Source: Lineus longissimus (Eukaryota > Nemertea > Pilidiophora > Heteronemertea > Lineidae). From it: a DNA stretch of 64,000 nucleotides. The position numbers were made by a program, and so were the translations under genes. Positions 23,086-35,272 of this stretch are shown in pieces. How positions within the stretch are numbered: position 1 is the first letter of the stretch; each line of letters starts with the position of its first letter. The stretch is from assembly GCF_910592395.1 (NCBI RefSeq), contig NC_088310.1:10235501-10299500 (forward strand), given 5' to 3'. The notes beneath the pieces were generated by a model. The model saw nothing but the letters and a program-made list of their open reading frames with translations, was not told the origin of the DNA and did not search any database.

Positions 23086-23977
23086 AAACAGTCACTCAGT
23101 TAATTAAAGAAGTCAATTTATTGACGTTACTTTAGACCATGTTATTGCCATAATCAATAGAAGGAGTATCTTTTCCCGTGCCAAACAAGAATCAATGTGG
23201 AAACCAGGAGATCGGGCATTTTATTTGACATAGCACCCACGTGGTTGAGGGGTATTTTAAGTTATCAAAATAACTCTTGGCATAGGGTTTTCCATCCAGA
23301 AATCACGTAACCATGAAAACTGGGTGGCTCAACAATATGGTGGTAAATAACAACGTCAACGGGTTTATATTAGCGCGTTTTATGTTTGGATGTCGAATGG
23401 CTCATGTATGGACACAAGGTTCTTGTAGCTTGCTCTTACCAGCAGGGCAAACTTCGAACAACGCTAGTTCTTTCCTGCCTGTCGTGAATATGTCTCCAAA
23501 TAAAACTTGAGGTGGACCTTGAAAGAGGCCTCCCCAGGCTGATAATGCCAATCGGTGATGAGACGACACCTTGAGACGACACGTATACAGAGGGTTCTCC
23601 AGACAGAGTCACAGCCAACAAGACGAACTTTTTTATGATGAGCGCTATATATCTAGCCTGCAGCTGGTTGTGAATTTGTCACCGATTCTGGCCACTGCAC
23701 TGTGATTTATCGAAACTTGGGAACGCTTTCAAATACATCAGCCAATTCATGGACAAGATATCATTAAAAAATTCGAAGTCGTATTATCCGTCTTTTACAA
23801 GGATCTATCGCTAGATAAGATAGCTGAAATTCAGTCTCGAAGCTGAATCGTACAGTCGGACACCTGAAAGGTGCACTGCCCCTGCACTACAGATTAATTG
23901 ATGTACAATTACAGAAATTGTTGGGGTTGGATAGGTGCAGTAAAACACTTTGAAACACATATTTCGCAGTCAATACT
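23086..23977. other. no gene recognised
   Basis: Nothing supported between the foldback repeat and the polyadenylation signal of the possible exon at 24037-24201. Confidence 0.5.
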
Positions 23978-23983
23978 TTTATT
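23978..23983 (-). terminator. polyadenylation signal (AATAAA on minus strand)
   Basis: Reads TTTATT on the plus strand, about 55 bp beyond the stop codon of the candidate exon at 24037-24201. Confidence 0.4.
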
Positions 23984-24036
23984 TGAAAGTGATTCTTACA
24001 CTGATAAAAAACGAAGAAATCGACATTTTACTAAAC

Positions 24037-24201
24037 TTAGTTTCCCATATTGAGCTGATTTAGTTCGTTGGCGACGGTGATGACATTTTCATTAGTATTG
24101 GCTTGGTTGACGTAATCTGCCACCAGGAAGTTCACCGTCTGGCCTTGCTTCTTCCGTTCGTTGTAACATGACATGGCACTGGGCCTGATGTACCGGTTAC
24201 A
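24037..24201 (-). CDS. possible terminal exon, product unknown
   Basis: A pyrimidine-rich acceptor (TTTGTTTACTTCAG) precedes 55 codons opening with CNRYIRPSAMSCYNE, running through hydrophilic, asparagine-rich sequence and ending NQLNMGN and a stop at 24037. AATAAA follows about 55 bp later. The exon is open in phase 0 from its acceptor, whereas the nearest upstream exons of the PAN-module gene end in phase 1, and joining them directly would meet TAA at once. An unseen connecting exon would be needed to link it to that gene. It may be an alternative last exon, the end of another minus-strand gene, or chance. Confidence 0.35.
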   Translation of the reverse strand, partial: CNRYIRPSAMSCYNERKKQGQTVNFLVADYVNQANTNENVITVANELNQLNMGN

Positions 24202-24968
24202 CTGAAGTAAACAAACATAAACATTCAAGTAAGGTATATATAGCACTAACGCTCGGAGCACACGTACGTAAATGTAGGCGAGATCATGTCCCATAGGTAT
24301 CTATATAAATCATATCTATGTACAGCAAGTCTGTGTTTATAATTGAGTAAAAAACGAACGATTTTGTTTGTTGGCGTCAGTGTCATTGGCGTCAGTGTCA
24401 TGGTCGCCTATCGTCTTGGGCGACAACAAGATGCTACAACACAAAACGTTCAGCTTCCTATTAATCACGATTGATAAATGATCTTAAAGACCTCTGCGAC
24501 ACGATCTTGCAGGTGGTTACTACGGTGCGCCCCCAGCTTCAGAAAATAATATTTTGTGTCTGACACTGCATGAGGCATGATTATGGAAAACATCTGATTC
24601 GCAAAGTGAAGAATTTAAATTTACGCCTCAACTGAAAAGTGGCTGTTTACTCTTACAAGAGAAGCTCAAATGAACAATCTGTCGACTTATCACACTGTGA
24701 CTAATGCATGTATGTCATTTGGAAACAGAATTGTAATCTTTGAAAAGTGAATCATCTCTGGGTGACGTAGACTGCAGGTATATTTCAACCTCTTCTATTG
24801 AATAAAATTCTTCTGGTTTCTCATCAAAAAGCCACTGAGACAATTCCATAGCCTTAAGCGACTGGGAGGATTACTACCTTGGATGGGATGCTGGTCTATC
24901 GCAGGTAAATGATTTAGTGCCAAACGCTTGATCGGGGGCGGGAATGTGTGCCAACGTCTTTTATAGAA

Positions 24969-25216
24969 GGTTGTTCAAAGCTCCGCTATCTGCTAACGGT
25001 GGCTTAGCGGCCGCTAAACCACCGTGATCTTAGCATGCCGCCAAATTTGTGCCGTTAGGCTTTGCTGCCCCCATGTCACCGCTAAAGTTAGCGAAACCTC
25101 AAGGGCTCTGCCATGGCGTGACGCCAAGTTTTAGCGGCGCCCAAAGGGTTCCGCTAAGTTTAGTAGCTGTCACTTAAACTTAGCAGTCGCTAAACTAACC
25201 GGGCTTTGAACAACTG
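24969..25216. mobile_element. MITE-like element with GTTGTTCAAAGC termini
   Basis: Ends GGTTGTTCAAAGC at 24969 and GCTTTGAACAACT near 25215 are inverted repeats. The interior is a set of diverged GCTAA/TTAGC motifs in both orientations (CCGCTAAAGTTAGCG, GTTTAGCGG), giving multiple hairpins. No ORF, and no clear target duplication. Confidence 0.6.
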
Positions 25217-25404
25217 GGCTTCTTGGTTAGCAGGAGATTATTTTGAGGTTGCCAATCTTCCATCTCGTCATCTCTCCTTGATGCTCTTATCCTAGCCCCA
25301 ACTTTCTAAGATCAGCGAAACGATAGTGACTCAAGATGATACTTGCTTAGAAAATCGGTATTATTAGAACATACATAAGAACTCATTTCTAGGCTTGAAA
25401 TAAG

Positions 25405-25410
25405 TTTATT
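25405..25410 (-). terminator. polyadenylation signal directly after the PAN-gene stop
   Basis: TTTATT on the plus strand (AATAAA on the minus strand) directly abuts the TAG stop at 25411-25413. This supports the 25411-25472 exon as a transcript end. Confidence 0.45.
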
Positions 25411-28400
25411 CTAAGATAAACATTGGACTGGGAATTCGAAGTATTTCTCTGGCGTTCTTGTTGTCCAAATTCCTGAAAAAAAATGTGTGAACTTAGTCTT
25501 GCATTGATCATGAATTCAGATATACTAGTACACATGTACATCGATTGACGGTCAAAGATAGATTGACGCTAGTGTTACTAAATACAGAATCGGAAACTTC
25601 GTTCCATTTTCTGTCGATCGCTGCGCTTATGTAAAGTATTTAAAGTACTTTGCATCATCATGCCAAGCTGTGCTAATCAGAAAACGCTATTTTCTGAACA
25701 AGGACAATCATAGCGCCTTCTAGCCCAACTGTTGCTCCAGCTGAACCGGAATTAGAATCGTCATTCCCTGCTCTGCTCGGTGGACAAATTACCCCTTTGG
25801 CAACCCGAGCGTGGCCGTTGCTCGGCTGTAACATGCTGAATTATGATTTAGATGAGCAATGTGCTTTATTTTCTACTTGATTCCAGCATGAAAATTTCGA
25901 ACGAAAAATTGTCATACGCACCAGTAGGAATGTTATGGCACGATGTTCTTTTAATAGCCTGAAAACAACGACAAAACCTTGATATAGTACAGTAATTTGC
26001 TTTTAAAGGGTTAATATAGCCAGCAGCTAGGCAGGCAAGATAAAGTTACACAAAGTTGGTAATAGGGGTCTCTCATATCCCGAAGTAAGTCGAAATGATT
26101 CACGCTTGTAGTGACGATTTAGTGCGGAATCTGACATGACCCAGGACCCTCACAGTGTATATAAGTCACCTGAGGATGGCCGAATTAGCCCCTCTGCTCT
26201 TGCCTATAGTCCCCCTTTAAGGTACAAGTGATAATCACTCGAGGTGTATGCGACAAATGCCACAGGAAGATAAGTTTTAAAATGATAACGTTTTTTTCTT
26301 AGTAACAACAGTTCTTTTTATTGTTGGCGACATTTGCTGCACGTTTCATGAGTTCCGAGTCGCAGTTCACCTCATGACCGCAAGTTTAAGTAGAACTGCT
26401 TAGTTCTCTTTGAGAACCGTTCCTGGGGTATGGGGTGTGGGTTTGCACTGTTCTAACACTGGAATTTACATCTCTGTTCAAGCAGTGGTATACGATCTTA
26501 TAACTCCTACCTGGACAGATACTGACTCCTTCCCTCTTCCTGTATTCTGATACCGTATTGTACTGAACTTGTCCTGTGCTAGCCTGTGTCACATCTATAA
26601 GTGGCTGATAACTCGTGTGGAGGTGACAGGTTGTGTCAGCTCCAACGTAGTCGACAGCCTTGCAGTCGGCCGTTCCGGCGCAGTAGTCGCTGCAGCTATC
26701 TGCGGTCCAACCTCGTTCTTTGCCATCAGCGCCTTTAATTGGATAGGCACCGTGGGCGTGCTTGCCAGGGTAATGGATCATACAATCTTAATCAAAACAC
26801 ATTTCATTGATTAGTCAAGATTTAAAAGATGAATTGATGTTCAGATTATATCTATGACAAACTTTGTGACACAGGCATTGTCGACAGAAATTCGCTGCCA
26901 TAATCGTGATTATCTAGTTGTGCATTTGAGGGTTAAGCTGTAAATGCATCTAAGTATTACTTCGTCGACAAACGCGGTTCTCTGGGCTGCGACTACGCGG
27001 CAATGTTTCGTCATTTCACCCTGCACTGCACCCAGACAATGCAGAAATCGTATGCCTTGCGAAAATGAAGAGAAATTGCGCCAAAGCGCATTTTAGTGGA
27101 AACCTTGCTACCCTCCCTATAAAAATGAGGCATTCATTCATTATTATCATCATCAAGTGCAGAGCAGCATATTAACACTGACACCTCTGCAGCATGCGTT
27201 GTCGCAATGTCATGCAGTGTAAACCTACCCGAACATAGGGGCAACTGAAGAAGCTCTGATGATAATGCTTCGCTTCGACGGAGTCGGAAAACGTAGCAGT
27301 AAATATTAAAAAATATATTCAAAAGCTTACCCTGGTCAGGATTCGCTTCACCTGAAGTAAGAAAAAAAACACAATATAGATGAGGTATTATAATGAGAGG
27401 CCAATAAAAACATGTACGGGTCTCGGAGGACACTTTCAACTCCAAGGCTTCTCTACTGCGGGGTTGAAACTGGATGCGACATAAATGCTATCATAAACCG
27501 GGGAGACGCTTACAGTCCTCAAAAAGACTACCAACCCTGATTACAGTGATCCGGTCGTCCTTTGAGAAGGCCTATCTTTATTTTCTTACACTTTAGTTCA
27601 CTTGTGAATATTCGACTTATAACAGTGGAAATCATAAAGAGTATACACGTGTTACAAATACCATTGGACTCGTGAGAATATTTATTTATAGTGTTAACGT
27701 GGGACAAACCAAAAATGTGCAACAGACGTCTTGTCGCCCGGTCTTTGGGATAATATCGGCGTATAAAATTGACCGGGCACTTTTTAATTTTTTCAATTTT
27801 TAGAGTCTCAAATAGACAGATTTCTTCGAATCCTTTTACAGTAAGTCATAATCAAAACGTCAAAGAACGGACCACAATATGATTATGTTCTATCTGAATA
27901 CTGATAACTGCAGGGTTTAAAAAGGTAATATTTTCGTGATATTTTGTTGTCTGGATATTTTCATGCAATCATTTAATTAAAGAAAACTGGTATGGCATTC
28001 ACCCTTTATTAAATAAAGTAGCTTTGGTAAGAATTGAAGATTTTATTCAGAATGTTCAAGTGTATGTAAACTTCCGGGCACGACTGTCCAATGGAAAGCT
28101 AAACACAATTTGGTAATTTGATAAAATGCAAAACTTACCAGTCTTATCAAAGAAGTGATTGGCTGGATTCACAGTTGTTGTACTTGTACAGCTTTTACTC
28201 TTGATGTAGCAGTGACTGGCTTCATTCCACAGGAAGGCCGCGCAGGAGCTGGTTACCTTACATTTGTCACTGCAGGCCTGCAGGTTCAACACTTGAAAGC
28301 TAATGTCATTTCCTGGACAGTCGCCAGGACGATAGCCGAGGCCATTTGCACAAGCAAATGCTTGGTAAGTGGTGGCTGAAAGTACACGGTAACGAATGTT

Positions 28401-31400
28401 AGTCTGATGAATCCAGTTATCGGATACTGCCGGTGTGACAGTATTGTGAGACATCGTCTTTCGCCCGGGTTATGATTATATATGAGACTCCAGGGCGGCT
28501 CAAGGAGAAGTGCAGAGAAGTGACCATTTCCAAATAGGAGTTCAATTTTAGGAAATAATATCAGTATTTATAGGTCTAATACAGGCTATCTATCAAATAC
28601 TGGCGTCATAACATAACAACAAGATGTTTGAAATTCAGACTTGAAATCTCGCTTGTGTCGCGCGATCAGGCCAGTGCTCGACGATGAGTTCGAGACTAAC
28701 ACCTCGTTGTCCGCAAATCTCTTCATCCGGGCCGAGCCTACTTGATTAGCAATTCAAAATGGCTGCACTAGACCCTGGTAACACCTCTGCATCAAATGCC
28801 GCGTCACCACCAGAATCTAGGGGTACCTAAGTATGTCTGACCTATCTGTGTGTTTTATGTGTACATTGTGTAGCGATGAGTCGTGTTATACATCTAAGGT
28901 ACATCTAAGAGGACAGAGAGACGTAATCAGGAATGCATTGAGAGCAATAAGAACCAGAGCTGAAATTGTTTTGAAAGGAATGTGGGGCATGTCGAAGGAC
29001 ACTGGGGTTAGGTTGAGACAGGAATAAGCACCGAAATGTGAAATCATTGAATAAAAATTTTGCTAGGGACACACTGGTCATCCTTTTTAGTCGGAGTTCC
29101 GCTGCGGTAAATCTGGTGCAAGAACAGTTCTGATATGGTTGATTGAACTGCTTCGTTTTCAGTCATCTGTGACAGTAAATTGGATTGCATGGTGTCATAA
29201 GAAAGAGGGCATCATTAAGTAATAAATGGTGGTTGCCAATACCCAAAATATTTAGCCATGTCCAGGAAATTAACAAATGAATCTCGGTTTCCTTTTTTTT
29301 AAAACAGCCTCTATAGACATTAGGAACGAGATATAGTAATGTCATTATTAGTAATACCTAATAACCTTGTAGATGGCTGTGATGCCAATGTGCAAACGTT
29401 GAACATGGGGTTACTGTGAATCTGTTCTCGTTCTTCTCAGATCTTTCCTAATAATATGACAAAGAATATTTCCTTAATTTATGATGGCTTGTTTGTTATA
29501 AATTACTTACGTTCTGTTCTCAAAACACCATAAAAAGATCCAATGCCGTATTCTTCAGCATTGCCCAAAGGTTAACATACACTTGAACATTTTGAATAAA
29601 TTCCACAATTCTCACAACAACTACCTGTTTTAATAACTGCTGCATGCCATACCTATTCTTGGTATGGTAACAGGCAAAAATTGGCATTGCATTTAGATCC
29701 TGCAGTTAATAATCTTGAAATGTACAGCAGAATCGTACTCTGGTGTATCCATTCTCAGACTTTCTGTGAAGATTGACTTTCGGTGTAGAAAATTCGTAAA
29801 AGAAATCTGTCCTAGCTCATTCTTACATTGCAAAATATATAACATATTAGATTTTGAGATTCGCGATATCATCGAGTGGACAGAATTCTTTTCGGTCCGT
29901 TTTTAGAAAGTCAAATAATGGAATATAAAATCGAATATGATTCTGTTCCATCTAAATACTGATAATTTCAGGACTTAAAAAGGTAATATTTCTTGAAATT
30001 TGGTTGTCTGGATATTTTCATGATGTTTGCATGCAATCATATAATATAATTCAAGAAAATGGGTATGGCAAACACCATTTATCAAATAAAGTAGCTTTGG
30101 TACGAAATTGATGATTTTAATCAGAATTTTCAAGTGTATGTAAACTTTCGGGCACGACTGTTCAATGGAAGGCTAAACACAATTTGGCAATTTGATAAAA
30201 TGCAAAACTTACCAGTCTTATCAAAGAAGTGATTGGCTGGATTCGCAGTTGTTGTACTTGTACAGCTTTTATTCTTGATGTAGCAGTGACTGGCTTCATG
30301 CCAAAGGAAGGCCACGCATGAGCTGGTTGCCTTACACTTGTCACTGCAGGCCTGCAGGTTCAACACTTGAAAGCTAATGTCATTTCCTGGACAGTCGCCA
30401 GGACGATAGCCGAGACCATTTGCACAGGCAAATTCTTGGTAGATGTTGGCTGAAAGTACACGGTTACGCTGTGAGTCTGATGAATCCGCCGGTGTGACAG
30501 TATTGTGAGACATAGTCAGTGGCCCGGGTTATCACTGTGTACACAACTCCAGGGTGCATGGATCATGGGGAATTGCAGAGAGGCGACCGTCCCCACCGCA
30601 CCACTTATTCGAATTAATCTTTGGAATTTAAGCACTAACCATGAGCTGGGGTAAATTGAATCTAACAAGAAAGGTGTTAAAAAACAGAGGGCGTGGTGTG
30701 GACGTGTATCATTACTGGGATAAAGGTTATTCAGGACTGGGAATAAAGCAACGTCATGTAATTGCAATTTGTAAGGGTTATCTATTTGATAATGGTCTAA
30801 TATTGGTCCTTGGTAATTAGTCGAAGAATGATTCCGGCTTGGCAGTTAGGTCTGCAGACAATTCAATAATTGTCATTGTCAATTTGGCGATGAAAGATAT
30901 CGTGTAGCGCCAAATCAATGCGTTACAAATTGACAGTCCTTTCGGTCCTCAGTTCCTATTGTTTGGGAACTTCTGTACAAATCCCGTCCCAATGTTATTT
31001 TCGTATGTGAAACACCAGCCTCCCATGCGCAATGGTGAAACACATGTAAAGTTGACGTACAATATGGTGTTGGTGAGATTTTTAATGATACACCACTTCT
31101 AGGCACGTCAAAACACCTTTTGCGCGGATAAGATCGGTTTTTCTGTGGTTTAGATCGGAGTTAACATGATATAATTAAGTAGTGAGAGGTGGCTAAACAC
31201 TGCGACCCTTCGTGTCATTAATACAAGGCACGATAATCTTCAGGCGGGCAAAAATGGCGGCTCTCAAATTCCGCAATGCACTGATACACTGAGCAATGTA
31301 AACTGCGCAGCCCTGAACAAACTCATACACACAGGATGATGACGTTTTAAGTAGAATATCACTAGTTCTGATGTCGTACTATGTGATTTTGTTGAGAAAA

Positions 31401-32838
31401 TTTTACTGGCCAAGAACAGAGGGCGTCAGTAATTCTGTAGTTCATTATCTGTAAGTTCAGACTCTGGACGCCCTAAAAATCACCTCTTTCTTATGGGTGC
31501 CCATCGGCTTTTTTCAGACTCCATGATCTCCTTCCTCCGGTCTTTGTAGTACGAGGGCGGATCAATAAGTCTTGACAACAGGGCATTCATTTCAAAAGGG
31601 ATTATCACAGACTTTTGACAACACGTTTACTCCAAATATGCATCTTTCATGAGCACGTTTGTAAAATTGTCCTCATACTTCTACAATTACGGGAATTGCA
31701 GCCTGTTTAAAAGAGATCGGTACATGCCACTGAATTTGCTGGTTTTATCATGACGTTGAGCATGAAAAAGCGTCATAAAATAGATGCGAATATTTTTTAA
31801 AGGCAAATAGTTTGGTTGGTAAGTTTAACCAATCATCTAATGATAAAGTACGGTGAAAATCTGGAAAAATCTATCGGTCACAAACGGGATGCTTGTCAAA
31901 ACCACCTATCCTTGTCTAACGTTAATATATAAGACCATTTTAAAATATTGCAATATTTCTGTAGTTATTAAAAGAAGGGTGCTCTGGTATGTTGATAAAT
32001 ATGTCTTCAGAGAAAATGTAGTTGTCATTTAGAATTCTGGAAATATGTATAACAAGTATATGTTGTCGAAAAGCCAAATGCTGACAGAATTATATTTTAC
32101 TTTTTTTTTCATAGTTAAATTGCTCTTCAACGGTTAACGGATAACGATAAAACCCCGACTTTTATGCGTAAACTGCCAAAGAGTGGTATCAACAATGTGC
32201 TGAGATTTCAGCATGACGCAGCTTCTTGTTTTGCCGCAAACAGTGTCACAACTTATTGATTCGCCCTCGTATATTACATGCATTAGATGTTTTTCTATAG
32301 GCATTTTCAACACTTCTGCAGCCGTGCAAGTTTTAAATATTTTGGTGGGATTGGTTACCAATCAAACTCTCAGACCCAAGAAATAACCCAGCCATGATCG
32401 CTTTGATGTTCTGTGTAACATGGCAGTTTTCTTCCCTTTTGTCAGATGAATCAAGACAGCCATAGCCATGATCGCCACCAACAGAAATTCAAAACAACAA
32501 GGGATGCATTGGCACTGTCCCGTGGTTTGGTAGCTTTATCACAGCCCATTTCACCACTTAATTCTGCTTGCGTGCTTAAGTGTCGAAAAATGTAATTGTC
32601 TATTATATACACTTATAATGCAGGTACTGAAATCGAACAAACTTAATAGAAGTATCTCTAGCGACACGTTGTCGGAATTCGGTAAATTCACGATTCATAT
32701 TATGGGAGTATTTCAAGATCAAAAGTATGTAATTTTGTTCATCTTAAGCAGGTCGAGTAAGTCGAAAGATGTCTTACCTTGTGTTGCCGCCAACTGCATC
32801 AACCCAAACAGGGTGAGAATCAGGGGACGTTTTACCAT
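25411..32838 (-). CDS. secreted protein with three PAN/apple-like modules, six exons, about 297 aa
   Basis: Exons in transcript order: 32838-32778, 30449-30213, 28375-28139, 27351-27331, 26786-26511, 25472-25411. Each has a recognisable acceptor (except a weak one at 26786) and a GT donor; all junctions are phase 1 and the total (894 bp) is an uninterrupted frame ending TAG. Exon 1 encodes a signal peptide (MVKRPLILTLFGLMQLAAT). Exons 2 and 3 encode near-identical 79-residue modules with PAN-like spacing (CSDKCK, SSC, AFLW, SHCYIK). The 21-bp exon 4 encodes a GEANPDQ linker. Exon 5 encodes a third, diverged module (CMIHYPGK, SCSDYC, ADCKAVDY, CHLH). Exon 6 is a short tail whose other two frames are also open, so its reading rests on phase alone. 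PAN/apple domains bind proteins or sugars extracellularly; the ligand is unknown. Exons 2 and 3 could be alternatives rather than both included. Confidence 0.65.
26003..26220 (+). mobile_element. TTAA-flanked MITE, copy 1
   Basis: Lies in the last intron of the PAN-module gene. It is homologous to 58971-59182: shared AGGCAAGATAAAGTTACAC, TAGGGGTCTCTCA, CGAAATGATTCACGCTTGTA and GGCCGAATTAGCCCCTCT. The ends are short inverted repeats (TTAAAGGG...ATAG and CTATAGTCCCCCTTTAA), with TTAA at each edge. Confidence 0.7.
27885..28535 (-). repeat. segmental duplication, copy 1 (with PAN exon 3)
   Basis: About 650 bp including the exon at 28139-28375 and both flanking intron stretches is repeated at 29940-30590. 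Shared intronic phrases include GTTGTCTGGATATTTTCATG, AAGTAGCTTTGGTA and GACAGTATTGTGAGACAT. The 2.06-kb offset shows a local tandem duplication of exon plus flanks. Confidence 0.85.
28725..28832 (+). repeat. dispersed repeat, copy 1
   Basis: Matches the reverse complement of about 58850-58950. Shared blocks: CTACTTGAT, AGCAATTCAAAATGGCTGCA, CCCTGGTA and GTCACCACCAGA. An AATAAA at about 29051 and a 64-codon frame nearby (28833-29027) are not enough to call a gene. Confidence 0.6.
29940..30590 (-). repeat. segmental duplication, copy 2 (with PAN exon 2)
   Basis: Partner of 27885-28535, containing the 30213-30449 exon. The encoded modules differ at about nine of 79 positions, clustered at the start (NIYQEF against TTYQAF) and in the KCK[AV]TSSC[VA] segment, while the central GYRPGDCPGNDISFQVLN block is unchanged. 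Confidence 0.85.
30591..32777. other. first intron of the PAN-module gene, no exon recognised
   Basis: No further phase-1 exon with good splice sites was found, and no element ends were identified. Confidence 0.45.
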
Positions 32839-33019
32839 GTCTGAAACTAACAATCGGGTTCAGGCCTTATAGAGTTGCCCGGCATCCGGCATCTATCATG
32901 TCGTGGAAAACTCACAAAAATACGAGGTGGGTTGCAAGCTTAATTTACTTACCAATATTGCCTTTGGTTCCAAGCGCAAGTCTTCGGGTGAATGGTGATT
33001 GTGCCTACCTTCCCCGGTT

Positions 33020-33050
33020 TCTTATAAAGATGGATATCTGATGACGTCAC
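33020..33050 (-). promoter_or_regulatory. candidate core promoter: CRE plus TATA-like box
   Basis: On the minus strand, a TGACGTCA (cAMP-response-element consensus, 33042-33049) is followed about 15 bp later by TTTATAAG (about 33021-33028). Transcription would begin near 33000, about 160 bp before the signal-peptide start codon at 32838. The spacing suits a TATA promoter for the PAN-module gene. The assignment is from motif and position only. Confidence 0.4.
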
Positions 33051-33289
33051 AAAAACGTGTTATTGCTGTTCCACGAGCACTCCAGGTGCTCTTCAACGGT
33101 GTTGGCTGAATCCGATAGCCAGACAGTACGCAATGGTGGTTTAGTTAAATTTATATACTGTAGATGGCTTATACTGTAGATGGCTCTGCAGTATAGTACA
33201 GTGTAGGACAGCACGCGAGGGCGGATTGGGGATAGGGGTAGCACTATATAATAATAAGGATCAGTGGATAATCGGAAGAAAATTTCGTT

Positions 33290-33370
33290 TGTCGGCCAGC
33301 TGCCTCAGTGGCCTAATGCCCCTGCCTATCACTCTGACGACCCGGGTACGATTCCCACTTGATCCACTTA
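33290..33370 (+). repeat. tRNA-like fragment, probable SINE head
   Basis: An A-box-like TGCCTCAGTGGCCTAA and a B-box-like GGGTACGATTCCC lie 35-40 bp apart, as in a tRNA gene. The acceptor and anticodon stems do not fold convincingly, so this is most likely a tRNA-derived SINE or pseudogene. Confidence 0.4.
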
Positions 33371-35272
33371 CTATTTTTCACTTGTGCAGCTTTATATATA
33401 CTCTAAGTTTTACTGTCGTACCGCCTGGTTATCCGATTTAGCACCTACCAAAAATTATTTTTGGCCAATATCATCGGGCACCACGTGTGGCGCTAAAGCG
33501 GCCACTACTAAACGATTTTTCTTGTGGGCTGAGATTACTATTAACTGTTTAGTGCTATCAAATAATAATGAAGTGCCTAAAAAGTCATATTATGCCTAAC
33601 TACCACCGGGAATGTTAGTTGTTAGGTTTGAAAACATCATTTTTGGCTTTCTGATTGTAAATGATATAAACTAACAGAATTCAGGTCGATTTTGAAATAT
33701 GAACACCTTTTTTGGGAGTTTACTGGGTCGGAAAGATATTCTCTCACTGGCAGTAGCCATGGCCACGTATCGTGCTAACTTCTGACATAGCTCTTGAAAC
33801 CGCTAATAAAACTATTAAGAATCATTGGAACTTTTTCAAATTCATTTATGGCATTGACAAAATATAGGACTACACTTCTGCAAATGTTGATGAGAATCCC
33901 AGCATTGATTTCTTTTAAATCACGAAAATGTATGTATAATGTACACGGACCCTATTGCAGATATAATTGGGGATGTGTACTGAGCCCTTGTGTTATCCGC
34001 GACAGGATTATGTCGTCGCACGATCTTCTGATAAGTTTTAAATGTTCTATACGACGCAAAAAAATTGCTAACTCTTAGTTTTTCATATGAATTTTCTGTT
34101 TTATTCATAAATTACACGAATGTTATCGTTGTTATGCACTTGCAGATATAATTCAATAAATTATTTCATGATAAGAAAGTGGACGACCATACGCTGTAAT
34201 ATTTGTTGTCCCTTCCGATAGGTGGCCAGTGTGCAACTACTGTTGGCAAATCCCAAGCTGACTCACAAATGTAATGCATGAGTCTGCACGTGACAGCCTA
34301 ACATTATTTTCGTTGGGAAAAGCTTCACCAAATCGGCATTCTGTAGATATTTCTCTCGATAACATTATGATGTTTCATCCACACCGTGTGGAAACAGCTG
34401 CAACCTCTCACACCTCTTTGAGTGCTGGCTAAAACCTCTTTAAACGTTTCAAATCCAGCACATTTTTCAAAATACCACTTATGATTCTACATGTACGCCG
34501 TGCATTTCGTACATAACATGTATCGAAACAGTCTTGCAGTATAAAACAGTCTAAACAGTCTGCTATAGGCGCACTGTGGTTTGATACGTCTACAATATCA
34601 ATATGTATAGTTAACAATGTGAGCATAATTTCTCTCGTCTTTCTAAAGTTGCTAACTTAGCTACATTGCAATACACAACTCTTAATAATTTTCTAATATC
34701 AATCAATCGCGTTCGAAGTACCATTCCGGTCCACATTTAAGAGTTGACTTACCTCACAACAACTTTGACATCATGTCTAAATCAATATCGTCAATAATAT
34801 CGTTTAGATGGGGCCTATCGCAATTTTATCAGGTCCAAGATGTAGTTGGATATCTGTCCTTCAAATCCCCCCCCCCCCCCAACCGCTTTCCACATTGATG
34901 AGTCCATTAAATACAGATGAATCAACGCCAAATCTACAAAAAGGATACAGGAGGTGTATAATAGTCAGTATGTTTGGTTTTTTTGGGAGGGGGGGGGGGG
35001 CAACGCTAGGTCATACTTTATAGTGTGACGGACAATAGAGTAACCAGCCTCTATGGATGGTACTATGGCCTGCGCATCAAATCATTGTGATTGTCCCGTC
35101 TAATCAATTAATTCCATTTGGTGGAACGTGGTGCAGCTGGGGAGGAGGGGGCGGGGGGACGGCGGTGGCGGAGGCAGGAAATATCGTAGGTGTTAGTATT
35201 CGTTATCCAAACAGGAGTCGAAATTAGGCGCGATTTGGATGCGAATACATCCAGTAGGGGGCTTTTTCCGAC
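33371..35272. other. no gene recognised
   Basis: No supported exon. Poly-C (about 34867-34880) and poly-G (about 34988-35000) runs lie in opposite strand sense near each other, and a G-rich stretch lies at 35139-35170. These are low-complexity features only. Confidence 0.5.

Noticed and set aside
26299-26400. Possible last exon of the PAN gene (ending NKKNCCY)
   Set aside because: The required acceptor (GGTCATGAG) lacks a pyrimidine tract and does not fit phase 1 in the attractive frame.
28833-29027. 64-codon frame followed by AATAAA
   Set aside because: Adjoins a dispersed repeat shared with 58850-58950; no splice acceptor or domain.
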